Shown in pieces: positions 27,269 to 35,919 of a stretch of 64,000 bases of DNA. This DNA is from Streptomyces olivaceus. Lineage in GTDB: Bacteria; Actinomycetota; Actinomycetes; Streptomycetales; Streptomycetaceae. The stretch is from contig NZ_JOFH01000008.1 in the NCBI RefSeq assembly GCF_000721235.1, positions 1-64,000 of the forward strand, read 5' to 3'. A program made the position numbers and the translations under genes. The notes beneath the pieces are model-generated. The model saw only the letters and a list, made by a program, of their open reading frames with translations. It did no database searches and had not been told where the DNA came from. Position 1 is the first letter of the stretch; the number at the start of each line of letters is the position of its first letter.

Positions 27269-28774
27269 TCAGACCGCTTCGGCGGTCTCCGGCAGCTCGA
27301 CGGCGAGCCGCTCGGTGAGGTCGACGACCTCGCCGAGGTCGCCGAAATCGCGTACGGCCGTGTCGACGGTCTTGCGGATGCGGGTGTTGACGCGTTCGGA
27401 GCGGACTTTCCTGGCGAGGCCCATGGCCTCGACGGCCAGGGCGGTGCTCTCCTCGGGTTCGCGGCGCAGCAGGTGCACGGTGGCCATGCCGATGAGGTTG
27501 AGCGCGTAGGAGCGCTGGTGTTCCCCGTCCTCGGCGAACAGCTCGACGGCCTTGCGCATCAGGGGCTCGGCGAGGGAGGCGTAGGTGGGGCTGCGGCCGG
27601 CGACGTAGGCGAGGTCGCGGAAGGAGTGGCTGTTCTCGCCGTGGAGCTCGGCCTCGGAGAAGAAGCGGATCCAGTCGGGGTCCGGCTCGTCCCACTCATC
27701 GGCATCGGCGAAGGTGTCCTCGGCCATGCGCACGGCGCGCTTGCAGCGGCCGGGCTGCCCCATGTTGGCGTAGGCGCGGGCCTCCATCGCGTACAGCATC
27801 GACTGGGTGCGGGGGCCGGCGCAGTCGCGGCTGCCGTACTGCGCGAGGTGGACCAGCTCCAGGGCGTCGTCGGGCCGGCCGAGGTGGATCATCTGGCGGC
27901 TCATGCTGGAGAGGACGTACGAGCCGAGCGGCCGGTCCCCCGCTTCCTTGGCGGCGTGCAGGGCGAGCACGAAGTACTTCTGGGCGGTGGGCTGGAGCCC
28001 CACGTCGTACGACATCCAGCCGGCCAGCTCGGCCAGCTCGGCGGCGACCTTGAAGAGCTTGGCGCGGGTGGCCTCCGGCTGGGGTTCCTGGAGCAGGTCG
28101 GTCACCTCGTGCAGCTGGCCGACCACGGCCTTGCGGCGCAGGCCGCCGCCGCACTGGGCGTCCCAGCGGCGGAACATCACCGCGGTGGACTCCAGCAGCT
28201 CCAGCTCGGGCCGGGACAGCCGGCCGCGCGAGTGGGAGTGGGAGGCGGGCGCGGTCTCGCGGGCGGACGCCGGGCCGGCGGAGGGGGCGGGGACGAGCCA
28301 GCGCTGCATCGGTTCGATGAGGGACGGGCCCGCGGAGAGGGCCAGCGAGCTCCCGAGGAAGCCGCGCCGCGCCAGCATGAGGTCGCTGCGCGAGAACTCG
28401 CTGAGCAGGGCCACGGTCTGCGGGCCCGTCCAGGGGAGGTCGACCCCGGTCGCGGAGGGCGTGGGGCGGGTGGAACGCAGACCCAGGTCCTCGACGGAGA
28501 CGACGACGCCGAAACGCTCGGAGAACAGCTCGGACAGGATGCGCGGGATCGGTTCGCGCGGGTTCTCGCCGTCGAGCCAGCGGCGCACCCGGGAGGTGTC
28601 GGTGGAGATGTGGTTGGCGCCCAGCTGGCGGGCCCTGCGGTTGACCTGGCGGGCCAGCTCGCCCTTGGACCAGCCGCTGCGGGCGAACCACGAAGTGAGC
28701 AGCTCGTTCGGGCGCTTGTCGGGGTGCGACGCGCTGCCCGCGCTCGTACCGCTTCCGCCGCCGTTGCCGCTCAC
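27269..28774 (-). CDS. nsdA: Regulator NsdA (negative regulator of sporulation and antibiotic production)
   Basis: 501 residues from GTG 28774 (MSGNGGGSGTSAG). An N-terminal region with an HTH-like segment (LLTSWFARSGWSKGELARQV and ISTDTSRVRRWLDGENPREP) is followed by a helical TPR-like array (AKLFKVAAELAELAGWMSYD, AQKYFVLALHAAKEAGDRP, RCKRAVRMAEDTFADADEW). The position next to amtB matches nsdA in S. coelicolor, where its deletion increases actinorhodin, CDA and sporulation. The first 15 codons upstream of the GTG are also open but unlikely to be used. Confidence 0.88.
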   Translation of the reverse strand: MSGNGGGSGTSAGSASHPDKRPNELLTSWFARSGWSKGELARQVNRRARQLGANHISTDTSRVRRWLDGENPREPIPRILSELFSERFGVVVSVEDLGLRSTRPTPSATGVDLPWTGPQTVALLSEFSRSDLMLARRGFLGSSLALSAGPSLIEPMQRWLVPAPSAGPASARETAPASHSHSRGRLSRPELELLESTAVMFRRWDAQCGGGLRRKAVVGQLHEVTDLLQEPQPEATRAKLFKVAAELAELAGWMSYDVGLQPTAQKYFVLALHAAKEAGDRPLGSYVLSSMSRQMIHLGRPDDALELVHLAQYGSRDCAGPRTQSMLYAMEARAYANMGQPGRCKRAVRMAEDTFADADEWDEPDPDWIRFFSEAELHGENSHSFRDLAYVAGRSPTYASLAEPLMRKAVELFAEDGEHQRSYALNLIGMATVHLLRREPEESTALAVEAMGLARKVRSERVNTRIRKTVDTAVRDFGDLGEVVDLTERLAVELPETAEAV

Positions 28775-29220
28775 TGGAACGCCCCCATCCCTGAGACCAC
28801 CTGTCGCCGAGTGCGCCAAGCCCTATCAGAATGCCGGTGGTTGAGGCCTTCCGTCCGGCGCTTGCCACCCTTCGAACGGAAAACCGATTTGCCTCGGGCA
28901 TACCCAGATGCGCATGTGCCCCGCGGCTCCATGCACACAAAGTAGTCCCGCGATCACTCTTCCAGCCATGGTGATTGCAGAATCGCCACCATTCGCCACC
29001 CCTTCGAATGAACTGGCGACGACCGGTACGCGATTCACTTGACATAGGCCGGTCAAGTACCGGTGTACCGGTGCACACCGGGGCGTGCGCGGTCGGACGC
29101 ACCACCCCGGAGTGCTTCGACTCGCTGTCTGAACCGCGCAGGACTGGGGAGTTGGAAGCACAGAGTCACGTTTCACGTCCGCTGCGTAACCGCCGTTGAA
29201 TCGGATCCGTTGGAGGGGGC
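28775..29220. other. 446-bp divergent promoter region of nsdA and the Prim-Pol gene
   Basis: Comparatively AT-rich for this genome between 28850 and 29050. It holds a TTGACA hexamer (29039-29044) on the plus strand immediately before a cluster of CCGG-containing dyads at 29049-29081. No coding frame is convincing. A good ribosome-binding site (GGAGGGGGC) precedes the ATG at 29221. Confidence 0.5.
29049..29081. repeat. Cluster of overlapping CCGG palindromes
   Basis: Three linked dyads in 33 bp: CCGGTCAAGTACCGG, ACCGGTGTACCGGT and CCGGTGCACACCGG. They lie just after a TTGACA hexamer and so could be an operator controlling the divergently placed nsdA or the Prim-Pol gene. Confidence 0.5.
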
Positions 29221-29892
29221 ATGGGCTTCACGATCGGCATCGGCAGCAGTCGGGGCATGCGCGAGCTCCGGTCCGGTGCGCGCCGCCGCGGCCGCGCCTG
29301 CGAGGGCACCACCGTGGCCGAGTTCACCGCACTGTGGGGCTGGGACGTGGTCCCGGGCGCCCGGGCGGCGTCCGGCGCCTGCTCCTGCGGCCGCCCCGAC
29401 TGCCCCGCACCGGGCGCGCATCCGCTGGACTTCGCGCCGCGGGTGCCGGCCGGGGCGACCCTGGGCGAGGCGAGCGAGGCGTGGGCCCAGCACCCGGGCG
29501 CCTCGGTGATGCTGCCGGTCGGACGGTCCTTCGACGTCATCGAGGTGGCGGAGCCCGCGGGGCTGCGGGCGCTGGCCCGCCTGGAGCGGATGGGCCTCCC
29601 GCTCGGTCCGGTCGCGGCGACGCCGCAGGGCCGCGCCCACTTCTTCGTCGCCCCCGGCGCCGCCGCCGAGCTGCCCCGCCTGCTGTACCGCATGGGCTGG
29701 GACGACCCGTCCGCCCTCGACCTGCGCGGCCTCGGCCCCGGTACGCACGTCACGGCCCCGCCCTCCGACCGCGGCGGCCTGGGCCGGGTGCGCTGGCTGC
29801 GGCCCCCGGCCCTCGACTCGGCCACCCACCCCCCGGCGGCCCGGCTGCTGCTGGGGACGCTGGCCTACGTGGCCCACCGCTCGCGGGCGTAG
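29221..29892 (+). CDS. Prim-Pol (bifunctional DNA primase/polymerase) domain-like protein
   Basis: 223 residues. FTALWGWDVVPGARAASGAC, the CSCGRPDCPAPGAHP cysteine motif, WAQHPGASVMLPVGRSFDVI and PQGRAHFFVAPG are typical of the N-terminal Prim-Pol domain found in archaeo-eukaryotic-type primases of plasmids and phages. The expected catalytic Asp-x-Asp is not obvious (FDVIEV instead), so it may be a non-catalytic derivative with a regulatory role. It is conserved at this chromosomal position in Streptomyces as far as I recall. Convergent with ftsY. Confidence 0.75.
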   Translation: MGFTIGIGSSRGMRELRSGARRRGRACEGTTVAEFTALWGWDVVPGARAASGACSCGRPDCPAPGAHPLDFAPRVPAGATLGEASEAWAQHPGASVMLPVGRSFDVIEVAEPAGLRALARLERMGLPLGPVAATPQGRAHFFVAPGAAAELPRLLYRMGWDDPSALDLRGLGPGTHVTAPPSDRGGLGRVRWLRPPALDSATHPPAARLLLGTLAYVAHRSRA

Positions 29893-30028
29893 CGGGTTCG
29901 CGGGCGTAGCGGCTTCGCGGGGTTACTGGGCTACTGGGCTACCGCAGCAGCCGCCGGGAAGGCTTGGCCTGAGCGTCGGGAGGGCGAAGCAGGCACCGCG
30001 GAGTGGTTTCGGCTACCGCACACGGCGA

Positions 30029-30072
30029 AGCGCCCGTCCCCCGGCAGGATCCGGGGAAGCGGGCGCTTTCGT
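30029..30072. terminator. Terminator between the Prim-Pol gene and ftsY
   Basis: AGCGCCCG (30029-30036) plus CCCCGG (30039-30044) pair with CCGGGG (30051-30056) and CGGGCGCT (30060-30067), followed by TTTCGTT on the plus strand. A strong intrinsic terminator between convergent genes. Confidence 0.88.
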
Positions 30073-30105
30073 TCGCCTGGGCCGGCGGTCACTCGTCCCG
30101 GCGGT

Positions 30106-31314
30106 TCACTCGCCGATGAGGGCGTCCACGAACGCCGCCGGTTCGAAGGGCGCCAGGTCGTCCGCGCCCTCGCCGAGCCCGATCAGCTTGACCGGCACGC
30201 CCAGTTCGCGCTGCACGGCGACCACGATGCCGCCCTTGGCGGTGCCGTCCAGCTTGGTGAGCACGATGCCGGTGATGTTCACGACCTCGGCGAAGACCCG
30301 GGCCTGGATCAGACCGTTCTGGCCGGTGGTGGCGTCGAGCACGAGCAGCACCTCGTCCAGCGGCGCGTGCTTCTCCACGACGCGCTTCACCTTGCCCAGC
30401 TCGTCCATGAGACCGGTCTTGGTGTGCAGGCGGCCGGCGGTGTCGATGAGCACGACGTCCGAGCCCATCTCCTTGCCCTCCTTGACCGCGTCGAAGGCCA
30501 CGGAGGCCGGGTCGCCGGCCTCCGGCCCGCGCACGGTGTGGGCGCCGACCCGCTCGCCCCACGTCTGCAGCTGGTCGGCGGCCGCGGCGCGGAAGGTGTC
30601 GGCCGCGCCGAGGACGACGCTGCGGCCGTCGGCGACCAGGACGCGGGCGAGCTTGCCGGTGGTGGTGGTCTTGCCGGTGCCGTTGACGCCGACGACCATC
30701 ACGATGCCGGGCTTGCCGGTGGCGGGCTCGGTCTTGACCTCGCGGTCCATGTCGGGGCCGACCAGGGTGATCAGCTCGTCGCGCAGCAGAGCGCGCAGCT
30801 CCTCGGGCGTGCGGGTGCCGAGCACCTTGACGCGCTCGCGCAGCCGCTCGACCAGTTCCTGGGTGGGCTGCACGCCGACGTCGGCGGTGAGGAGGGTGTC
30901 CTCGATCTCCTCCCAGGTGTCCTCGTCGAGGTGCTCCCGGGAGAGCAGGGTGAGCAGACCCTTGCCGAGGGCGTTCTGCGAGCGGGAGAGGCGGGTACGG
31001 AGCCGGACCAGACGGCCGGCGGTGGGCTCGGGAACCTCGATCTGCGGGATCTCGAGCTCTTCGACGACGGGCGGTTCCTCGACGGTGGCGGTGCCGCCGT
31101 CCGGGAGGTCGACCTCCTCTATCGTCCGGCGCGTTTCGTCACGCGGGGTCTCGGACTCGTCGCCGACGTGCGGCTCGGCCGGAGGGGCGGTGATGTCGGG
31201 CGTGACGGGGGGCGGCGGAGGCAGCTGCTTCTTGCGGCGGGAGCCCACGACCAGCCCGCCGAGCGCGCCGATCACGACCACGGCGATGACTACAGCAAGG
31301 ATGACGATTTCCAT
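30106..31314 (-). CDS. ftsY: Signal recognition particle receptor FtsY
   Basis: 402 residues from ATG 31314. An N-terminal membrane segment (VILAVVIAVVVIGALGGLVV) and an acidic/proline linker lead to the NG GTPase: VGVNGTGKTTTTGKLA (G1), DTFRAAAADQLQTW (G2), LIDTAGRLHTKTGLMDEL (G3), LTKLDGTAKGG (G4). It docks SRP-ribosome complexes at the membrane. Possession of an own N-terminal anchor is usual in actinobacterial FtsY. Divergent from the permease gene. Confidence 0.96.
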   Translation of the reverse strand: MEIVILAVVIAVVVIGALGGLVVGSRRKKQLPPPPPVTPDITAPPAEPHVGDESETPRDETRRTIEEVDLPDGGTATVEEPPVVEELEIPQIEVPEPTAGRLVRLRTRLSRSQNALGKGLLTLLSREHLDEDTWEEIEDTLLTADVGVQPTQELVERLRERVKVLGTRTPEELRALLRDELITLVGPDMDREVKTEPATGKPGIVMVVGVNGTGKTTTTGKLARVLVADGRSVVLGAADTFRAAAADQLQTWGERVGAHTVRGPEAGDPASVAFDAVKEGKEMGSDVVLIDTAGRLHTKTGLMDELGKVKRVVEKHAPLDEVLLVLDATTGQNGLIQARVFAEVVNITGIVLTKLDGTAKGGIVVAVQRELGVPVKLIGLGEGADDLAPFEPAAFVDALIGE

Positions 31315-31528
31315 AACGCCCCCAGTATCAGTCATCGGCTCCGTCGGCACCCTCCTTGTCGCTTCCTCCAAGGGACAAAGGCCCCTGGAGGGCAGGAGTC
31401 GGAGCAAAGTACAGTGGGTGACGCCGCTTCAACGCGCGTAGAGTCCCGACCGTTCCCTCTCCCCCCTCTCTCCCTTCTCCCTCACGACCGCCCTCTCCCT
31501 CCCCCACGATCGAGGCACGGACCCCCGC

Positions 31529-32983
31529 ATGAGCAAGACCGCCGAGAACGAAGGCGCCCTGGAGACCCGTGGCATCGAGCAGGTGCCCGACCACGAGCGC
31601 ACCGCCCGGATCCGCGACCTGTTCCCGACCTGGGTCGGCGCCAACATCAGCGTGCTGCTGCTCACGATGGGCGCGAGCCTCGTGGTGGCGTACCACCTCA
31701 ACTTCTGGCAGGCCCTGGTCGTGGCGGCCGCGGCGCCGGTCGTCTCGTACGGGCTGGTGGGGCTGATCGGCATCGCAGGCAAGCGCGGCGGGGCTCCCGG
31801 GATGGCGCTGTCGCGGGCGGTGTTCGGTCAGCGGGGCAATCTGCTGCCGGGTTCGCTGATCTGGGTCGCCCGGTGGGGCTGGGAGACGATCAACGCGGTG
31901 ACCGGCGCCTACGCCCTGCTCACCGTGCTGGACATCGTCTTCGGCATCCGTGCCGACAGCGTGCTGGACCTGGTGACGCTGCTCGCCTTCGTCGTGGCGA
32001 CGTTCGCGATCTCGGGGCTGGGCATCAACGCCGTACAGAAGTGCAACAAGTACGCGGCGTACCTCTTCGGCGCCTTCTCGGTGCTGGTCCTCGGCCATCT
32101 GGTCGCCGACACCGACTGGTCCGCGGTGTTCGACCGGCCGGCCGGATCGGTGGCCGCGATGATCACGGGCGTGGGGCTGATCGCGGCGGGCGGCGTCAGC
32201 TGGATCCCGTCCGCGCCGGACTTCACCCGGTACCTGCCGCGTACGGCCTCTTCGAAGGGGATCGTGGGCGTCACGGTCGGCGGCGCCGGCATCGTCGTAC
32301 TGCCCATGGTCCTGATGGGCATGATCATGGCCGTCTCCACGCCCGACCTGGCCTCGGCGGCCGACCCGGTCTCCTTCCTCGGCGAGATCCTGCCGACCTG
32401 GCTCGCGGTGCCCTATCTGCTGATCGCGCTGATCGGCATGCTGCTGATCAACTCGATGTCGATGTACTCGGCCGGCTTCACCGCGCAGACCCTGGGCATC
32501 AGGGTCCCGCGGCACTGGGCGGTCTCGGTCAACGCCGCGATCTCGCTTGTCTTCGGCGGGGTGCTGATGCTGGTGGCGACCAGCTTCATGGGCTCCTTCA
32601 TCGCCTTCCTGTCGCTGCTGGCGGTCGCCTTCTCGGCCTGGGTCGGCGTGTTCGGCGCGGACCTGCTGCGCGGCCGGGAGTACGACGGCGCGGCCCTCGC
32701 CGACACCGGCCGCGCCAGCGCCTACTGGTACCGCGGCGGCTTCTCCCCCGCCGCCGTCGCCGCCTGGGCGGTGGGCCTGGTCGCCGGTCTGATGTTCACC
32801 ACGTCCGACTGGTTCACCGGTCCCCTCGCCGCGAACAACGTCATCGGCGAGTACGGGCTCGGCTGGGTGGCCACGGTGGTGATCTCCGGACTGCTGTACG
32901 CCGTGCTGCCGAAGCCCGCGGTGGCCGCCCCGGCCGCGACGACCGCCGGGCACCCCGAGCGGTCGGAGACGGCCTCCGTCTGA
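31529..32983 (+). CDS. NCS1-family purine/cytosine-type permease
   Basis: 484 residues with about twelve membrane segments. NCS1 features: RDLFPTWVGANISVLLLTMG, GAPGMALSRAVFGQRGNLLP, WVARWGWETINAVTGAYALL and SWIPSAPDFTRYLP. It imports nucleobases or related compounds by cation symport; the exact substrate (cytosine, purine, hydantoin, thiamine-like) cannot be read. A Pro/Ala-rich tail ends the protein. Divergent from ftsY with a 214-bp gap. Confidence 0.88.
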   Translation: MSKTAENEGALETRGIEQVPDHERTARIRDLFPTWVGANISVLLLTMGASLVVAYHLNFWQALVVAAAAPVVSYGLVGLIGIAGKRGGAPGMALSRAVFGQRGNLLPGSLIWVARWGWETINAVTGAYALLTVLDIVFGIRADSVLDLVTLLAFVVATFAISGLGINAVQKCNKYAAYLFGAFSVLVLGHLVADTDWSAVFDRPAGSVAAMITGVGLIAAGGVSWIPSAPDFTRYLPRTASSKGIVGVTVGGAGIVVLPMVLMGMIMAVSTPDLASAADPVSFLGEILPTWLAVPYLLIALIGMLLINSMSMYSAGFTAQTLGIRVPRHWAVSVNAAISLVFGGVLMLVATSFMGSFIAFLSLLAVAFSAWVGVFGADLLRGREYDGAALADTGRASAYWYRGGFSPAAVAAWAVGLVAGLMFTTSDWFTGPLAANNVIGEYGLGWVATVVISGLLYAVLPKPAVAAPAATTAGHPERSETASV

Positions 32984-32988
32984 GGCAT

Positions 32989-33105
32989 CCGCGGCGCCGG
33001 AGACGCTGTTCTGTCCGACGCGCCCGCGGCGCCGGAGGCGGTGTTCTGTCCGACGGCGCCCGCGGAGCCGGAGGCGGTGCTCCGTCGAGGCGCCCGCGGC
33101 GCGCG
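32989..33105. repeat. Degenerate tandem repeat (34-36 bp, about 3.3 copies)
   Basis: The unit CCGCGGCGCCGGAGGCGGTG... recurs at 32989, 33024, 33060 and (partial) 33094. It fills the gap between the convergent permease and KAS genes, exactly at one edge of the fatty-acid cluster. Confidence 0.75.
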
Positions 33106-33107
33106 GC

Positions 33108-34337
33108 TCACGGGCGGGTCAGCGCCAGGACGACGTTGTGCCCGCCGAAGCCGAAGGAGTGGCTGACCGCGGCGCGGACCTCCTGGTCGCGGGGCGCCTT
33201 CACGACGCAGTCGAGGTCGAGCCCGGGTGCCGGTGCCTCCAGGTTGGCGATCGGCGGGACGCGGCGGTGCTGCAGGGTCAGCACGGTCAGCGCGGCCTCG
33301 ATGCCCCCGGCGGCGCCGAGGCTGTGCCCCAGCACCCCCTTGGCCGCGGTGACACTGGGCCGGTGCGGCAGGACCCGGGCGATCAGGGCCGCCTCGGTGG
33401 CGTCGTTGAGCGGCGTGGAGGTGCCGTGGGCGTTGACGTGGTCGACGTCCAGCGGGTCGAGGCCCGCCTCTGCGAGCGCGGTGCGCAGGGCGGCTTCCGC
33501 GGCGCGTCCGTCCGGGGAGGGGGCCGTGGGGTGATGGGCGTCGGAGGTGCTGCCGCAGCCCGCGAGCAGGGCGCGGGGCGGTCTGCCGCGGGCGGCGGCG
33601 TCGGCGGCGCGTTCGAGGACCAGGACGCCGGCGCCCTCCGCGACGACGAAGCCGTCCCGGTCGGCGGCGAACGGCCGGGAGGCGCGGGCGGGGTCGGTGC
33701 CGCGTTCGGAGAGGGCGCCCATCCGCCAGAAGCCGGTGGTGGACAGGCGGCTGACGCCCGCTTCGACGCCGCCCGCCACGGCCACGTCGCACAGGCCGGC
33801 GGCCAGCAGGTCGCGGGCCAGGGCGAGGGCGGTCGCTCCGGAGGCGCAGGCGGTGGCGGGGGCGAGGCCGATGCCGCGGGCCCCGAGGTCGATGGAGACC
33901 TCGCCGGTGCCGAGGTTCGGCAGGACCAGGGGGATGGCGAGCGGCGAGACGAAGTCGGGGCCACGCTCCTCCAGGCGCCGGCCCTGCTCCTCCCACTTGT
34001 CCACGCAGCCCATGCCGCAGCCGAGGATGGTGGCGACGCGGGCGCCGTCCCAGTCGGCGGGCCGGAGCCCGGCGTCGTGGACGGCCTCCCGGGCGGCGAC
34101 GACGGCGAGCTTCGCCGACCGTCCCATGCGCCACGACCGGCGTCCGACCCGCCGGTCCAGCTCGTCCTCGGTCAGGGGGACGCGACCGGAGAAGTCCACG
34201 GGCAGGCCGGCGAGGGCGGGGTCGGGGGCCGCGGTGCCCTCCCCGGCGCAGACCGCGTCCCAGGTCGCGTCGACGCCCTCGCCGCCCGGGGTGACGAGGC
34301 CGAGCCCGGTGACCGCGACGGCGGTGCGCGGTGTCAC
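33108..34337 (-). CDS. FabF-type beta-ketoacyl synthase of the fatty-acid-derived cluster
   Basis: 409 residues. The catalytic triad is intact: Cys in PATACASGATALALARD, His in VDHVNAHGTSTPLNDATEA, His in SHSFGFGGHN, with the conserved Lys in VTAAKGVLGHSLGAAGG. It would condense an acyl-ACP with a malonyl unit. It is outside the normal fabDHPF operon, so a specialised role is likely. It overlaps the ACP gene by 4 nt (GTGA) and ends the coupled oleB-C-D-ACP-KAS run. Whether it elongates the substrate or acts with the KAS III enzyme is unknown. Confidence 0.92.
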   Translation of the reverse strand: MTPRTAVAVTGLGLVTPGGEGVDATWDAVCAGEGTAAPDPALAGLPVDFSGRVPLTEDELDRRVGRRSWRMGRSAKLAVVAAREAVHDAGLRPADWDGARVATILGCGMGCVDKWEEQGRRLEERGPDFVSPLAIPLVLPNLGTGEVSIDLGARGIGLAPATACASGATALALARDLLAAGLCDVAVAGGVEAGVSRLSTTGFWRMGALSERGTDPARASRPFAADRDGFVVAEGAGVLVLERAADAAARGRPPRALLAGCGSTSDAHHPTAPSPDGRAAEAALRTALAEAGLDPLDVDHVNAHGTSTPLNDATEAALIARVLPHRPSVTAAKGVLGHSLGAAGGIEAALTVLTLQHRRVPPIANLEAPAPGLDLDCVVKAPRDQEVRAAVSHSFGFGGHNVVLALTRP

Positions 34338-34585
34338 TGCGTGGCCACCGACTGGGCCCGCAGGGCGTCGAGGTGCTCCGTGACCTGCGCGAGGGTGGTG
34401 GTGCGGGTGGCGTGCTCCTCGTCGACCCGCACCTCCAGGCGTTCCTGGAGGATGAGCGCGAACTCGGCGAGGGCGAGGGAGTCCAGTTCGAGCTGTTGGA
34501 GGGTGCGCTCGGGACTGATCTCCGCGTCCGGGATCTGGAACGTCGTCGTCAGCACGGAGCGGATCACGTCGTAGGTGTCGGTCAT
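34334..34585 (-). CDS. Acyl carrier protein 1
   Basis: 83 residues, acidic. LQQLELDSLALAEFALILQE contains the DSL phosphopantetheine attachment serine. Overlaps both neighbours by 4 nt (ATGA upstream, GTGA downstream). It probably carries the acyl chain handled by the adjacent KAS. Confidence 0.92.
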   Translation of the reverse strand: MTDTYDVIRSVLTTTFQIPDAEISPERTLQQLELDSLALAEFALILQERLEVRVDEEHATRTTTLAQVTEHLDALRAQSVATQ

Positions 34586-35919
34586 GGGCGGGCGGTTCCC
34601 TTCTCGGTGCCGGTGACGGCGGGGTGCGCGGGCGGGGACGGAGGCGTGCGGCCGGGCAGGAGCCGGGCGAGGGTGTCCGCGCCGGACGCGGGACGCCCGG
34701 CGGCCTCGAACGCCTCCCGGACGCCGTCTGCGAAGCCGAGCGGCGGCGTGAACCCGAGGCGGGTGCGGGCGGCGGTCAGGTCGAACCAGTGCGGGTGTAC
34801 GAGTTCGGCGACCAGGAATCGGCTGAGGCCGTGCGTGCCGGTGCTGCCCAGCAGCCGGTCGGCCGTCTCGCGCACGGCCGCGGCGGCGTGGGCGACGCCC
34901 GCGGGCACGGGCCGCCAGGCGGCGCGGACGCCGGCGGCGGCGAGCAGCAGGCCGACGACGTGCCGCAGCGGCAGTGGCTCGCCCTGCGCGACGAAGTAGG
35001 CCCGGCCGCCGACGGGGCGCCCCCGGTGGAGGTGGTCGAGGGCGAGCAGGTGGGCGTGGGCGGCGGTGCGGACGTGGGTGGTGTCGACGAGGTTGGCCCC
35101 GTCGCCCGGCATCACGAGGCGGCCCCGGCGGACGGCGCGGGTCAGGGCGGGCAGGAAGTGCGGGTCGCCCGGCCCCCAGATGATGTGCGGGCGCAGGGCG
35201 AGGGTGGCGAGGGCGGGACCGTGGGCGTTCAGGACGAGGGTCTCCGCGACGGCCTTGGAGTGCGGGTAGGCGGCCAGGTACCGCCCGGGGCGGGGCAGCA
35301 GTTCGTCGGCGTTCTCCAGTCCCCCGGGCCGGAAGGCGACGCTGGCGGTCGAGGTGTGGACGAGGGTGCGCACCCCGAGCCGGCGGCACCGGTCGAGGAC
35401 GGTGCGGGTGCCGTCGACGTTGGTGCGCCAGTAGGGGGCCGGTGGTCCTCCCGCTCCCGCGAGGGCCGCGTTGTGCACCACGGCGTCGCAGCCGTCGAGC
35501 GCCCGGTCGACGGCGGCCGGGTCGGTGAGGTCGCCGTGGACCTGGCGGACGCCGAGCCGCGTCAGCGCGGCGCTGGGGCGGCGGCTGAGGGAGACGGTCT
35601 CGGTGCCGCGCGCGACGAGCTGCCGGCAGATCTCGGCACCGAGGAACCCACTGCCACCGGTGACGAGGACCCGCACGGGCACGGGGGCCTCGGCCGGGGC
35701 CACGGGGACCTCGGCCGGGACCGGGGCGAGTACGGAGCCCTCCGCCGGCACCCGTCCGGACCCGGAGTCCCCCGGCGCCCGTCCGGACCCGGAATCCCCC
35801 GGCACCCGGGCAGACGCGGAAGCCTCCGCCGAGACCCGGGCAGGCACGGAAGCCTCGGCCGTCCCCCGGACAGGCACCGAAGCCCCCGCCCGCACCCGGA
35901 CGGGCGCCGGCCTGCTCAT
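34582..35919 (-). CDS. OleD-like NAD(P)-dependent reductase (3beta-HSD/SDR) with repeat-rich N-terminal extension
   Basis: 445 residues. The Rossmann motif VRVLVTGGSGFLGAEICRQL starts only at about residue 82; HTSTASVAF and YPHSK supply Ser and YxxxK, and PHIIWGPGDPHFLPAL is typical of 3beta-HSD/OleD proteins. OleD reduces the beta-keto acid made by OleA. The first 80 residues are low-complexity Ala/Val/Pro/Arg repeats (including APGDSGSGR repeats) not found in OleD. The ATG at 35919 overlaps the oleC-like stop (ATGA); no start sits nearer the Rossmann fold. Confidence 0.85.
   Translation of the reverse strand: MSRPAPVRVRAGASVPVRGTAEASVPARVSAEASASARVPGDSGSGRAPGDSGSGRVPAEGSVLAPVPAEVPVAPAEAPVPVRVLVTGGSGFLGAEICRQLVARGTETVSLSRRPSAALTRLGVRQVHGDLTDPAAVDRALDGCDAVVHNAALAGAGGPPAPYWRTNVDGTRTVLDRCRRLGVRTLVHTSTASVAFRPGGLENADELLPRPGRYLAAYPHSKAVAETLVLNAHGPALATLALRPHIIWGPGDPHFLPALTRAVRRGRLVMPGDGANLVDTTHVRTAAHAHLLALDHLHRGRPVGGRAYFVAQGEPLPLRHVVGLLLAAAGVRAAWRPVPAGVAHAAAAVRETADRLLGSTGTHGLSRFLVAELVHPHWFDLTAARTRLGFTPPLGFADGVREAFEAAGRPASGADTLARLLPGRTPPSPPAHPAVTGTEKGTARP
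35690..35900. repeat. Repeats encoding the N-terminal tail of the OleD-like protein
   Basis: Includes two 27-bp copies (35751 and 35778, CCCGTCCGGACCCGGA...) and several degenerate GAAGCCTC-containing units. Period multiples of three preserve the frame. Confidence 0.7.

Noticed and set aside
30367..33534. 1055-codon plus-strand frame spanning ftsY and the permease
   Set aside because: It runs opposite ftsY and out of frame through the permease gene, both of which have strong family motifs. No start signal or domain supports it.
33108..34337. Part of the housekeeping fatty acid synthase operon
   Set aside because: No fabD, fabH or other FAS II genes are adjacent; the neighbours are Ole-like and FAAL genes, so a specialised KAS is more likely.
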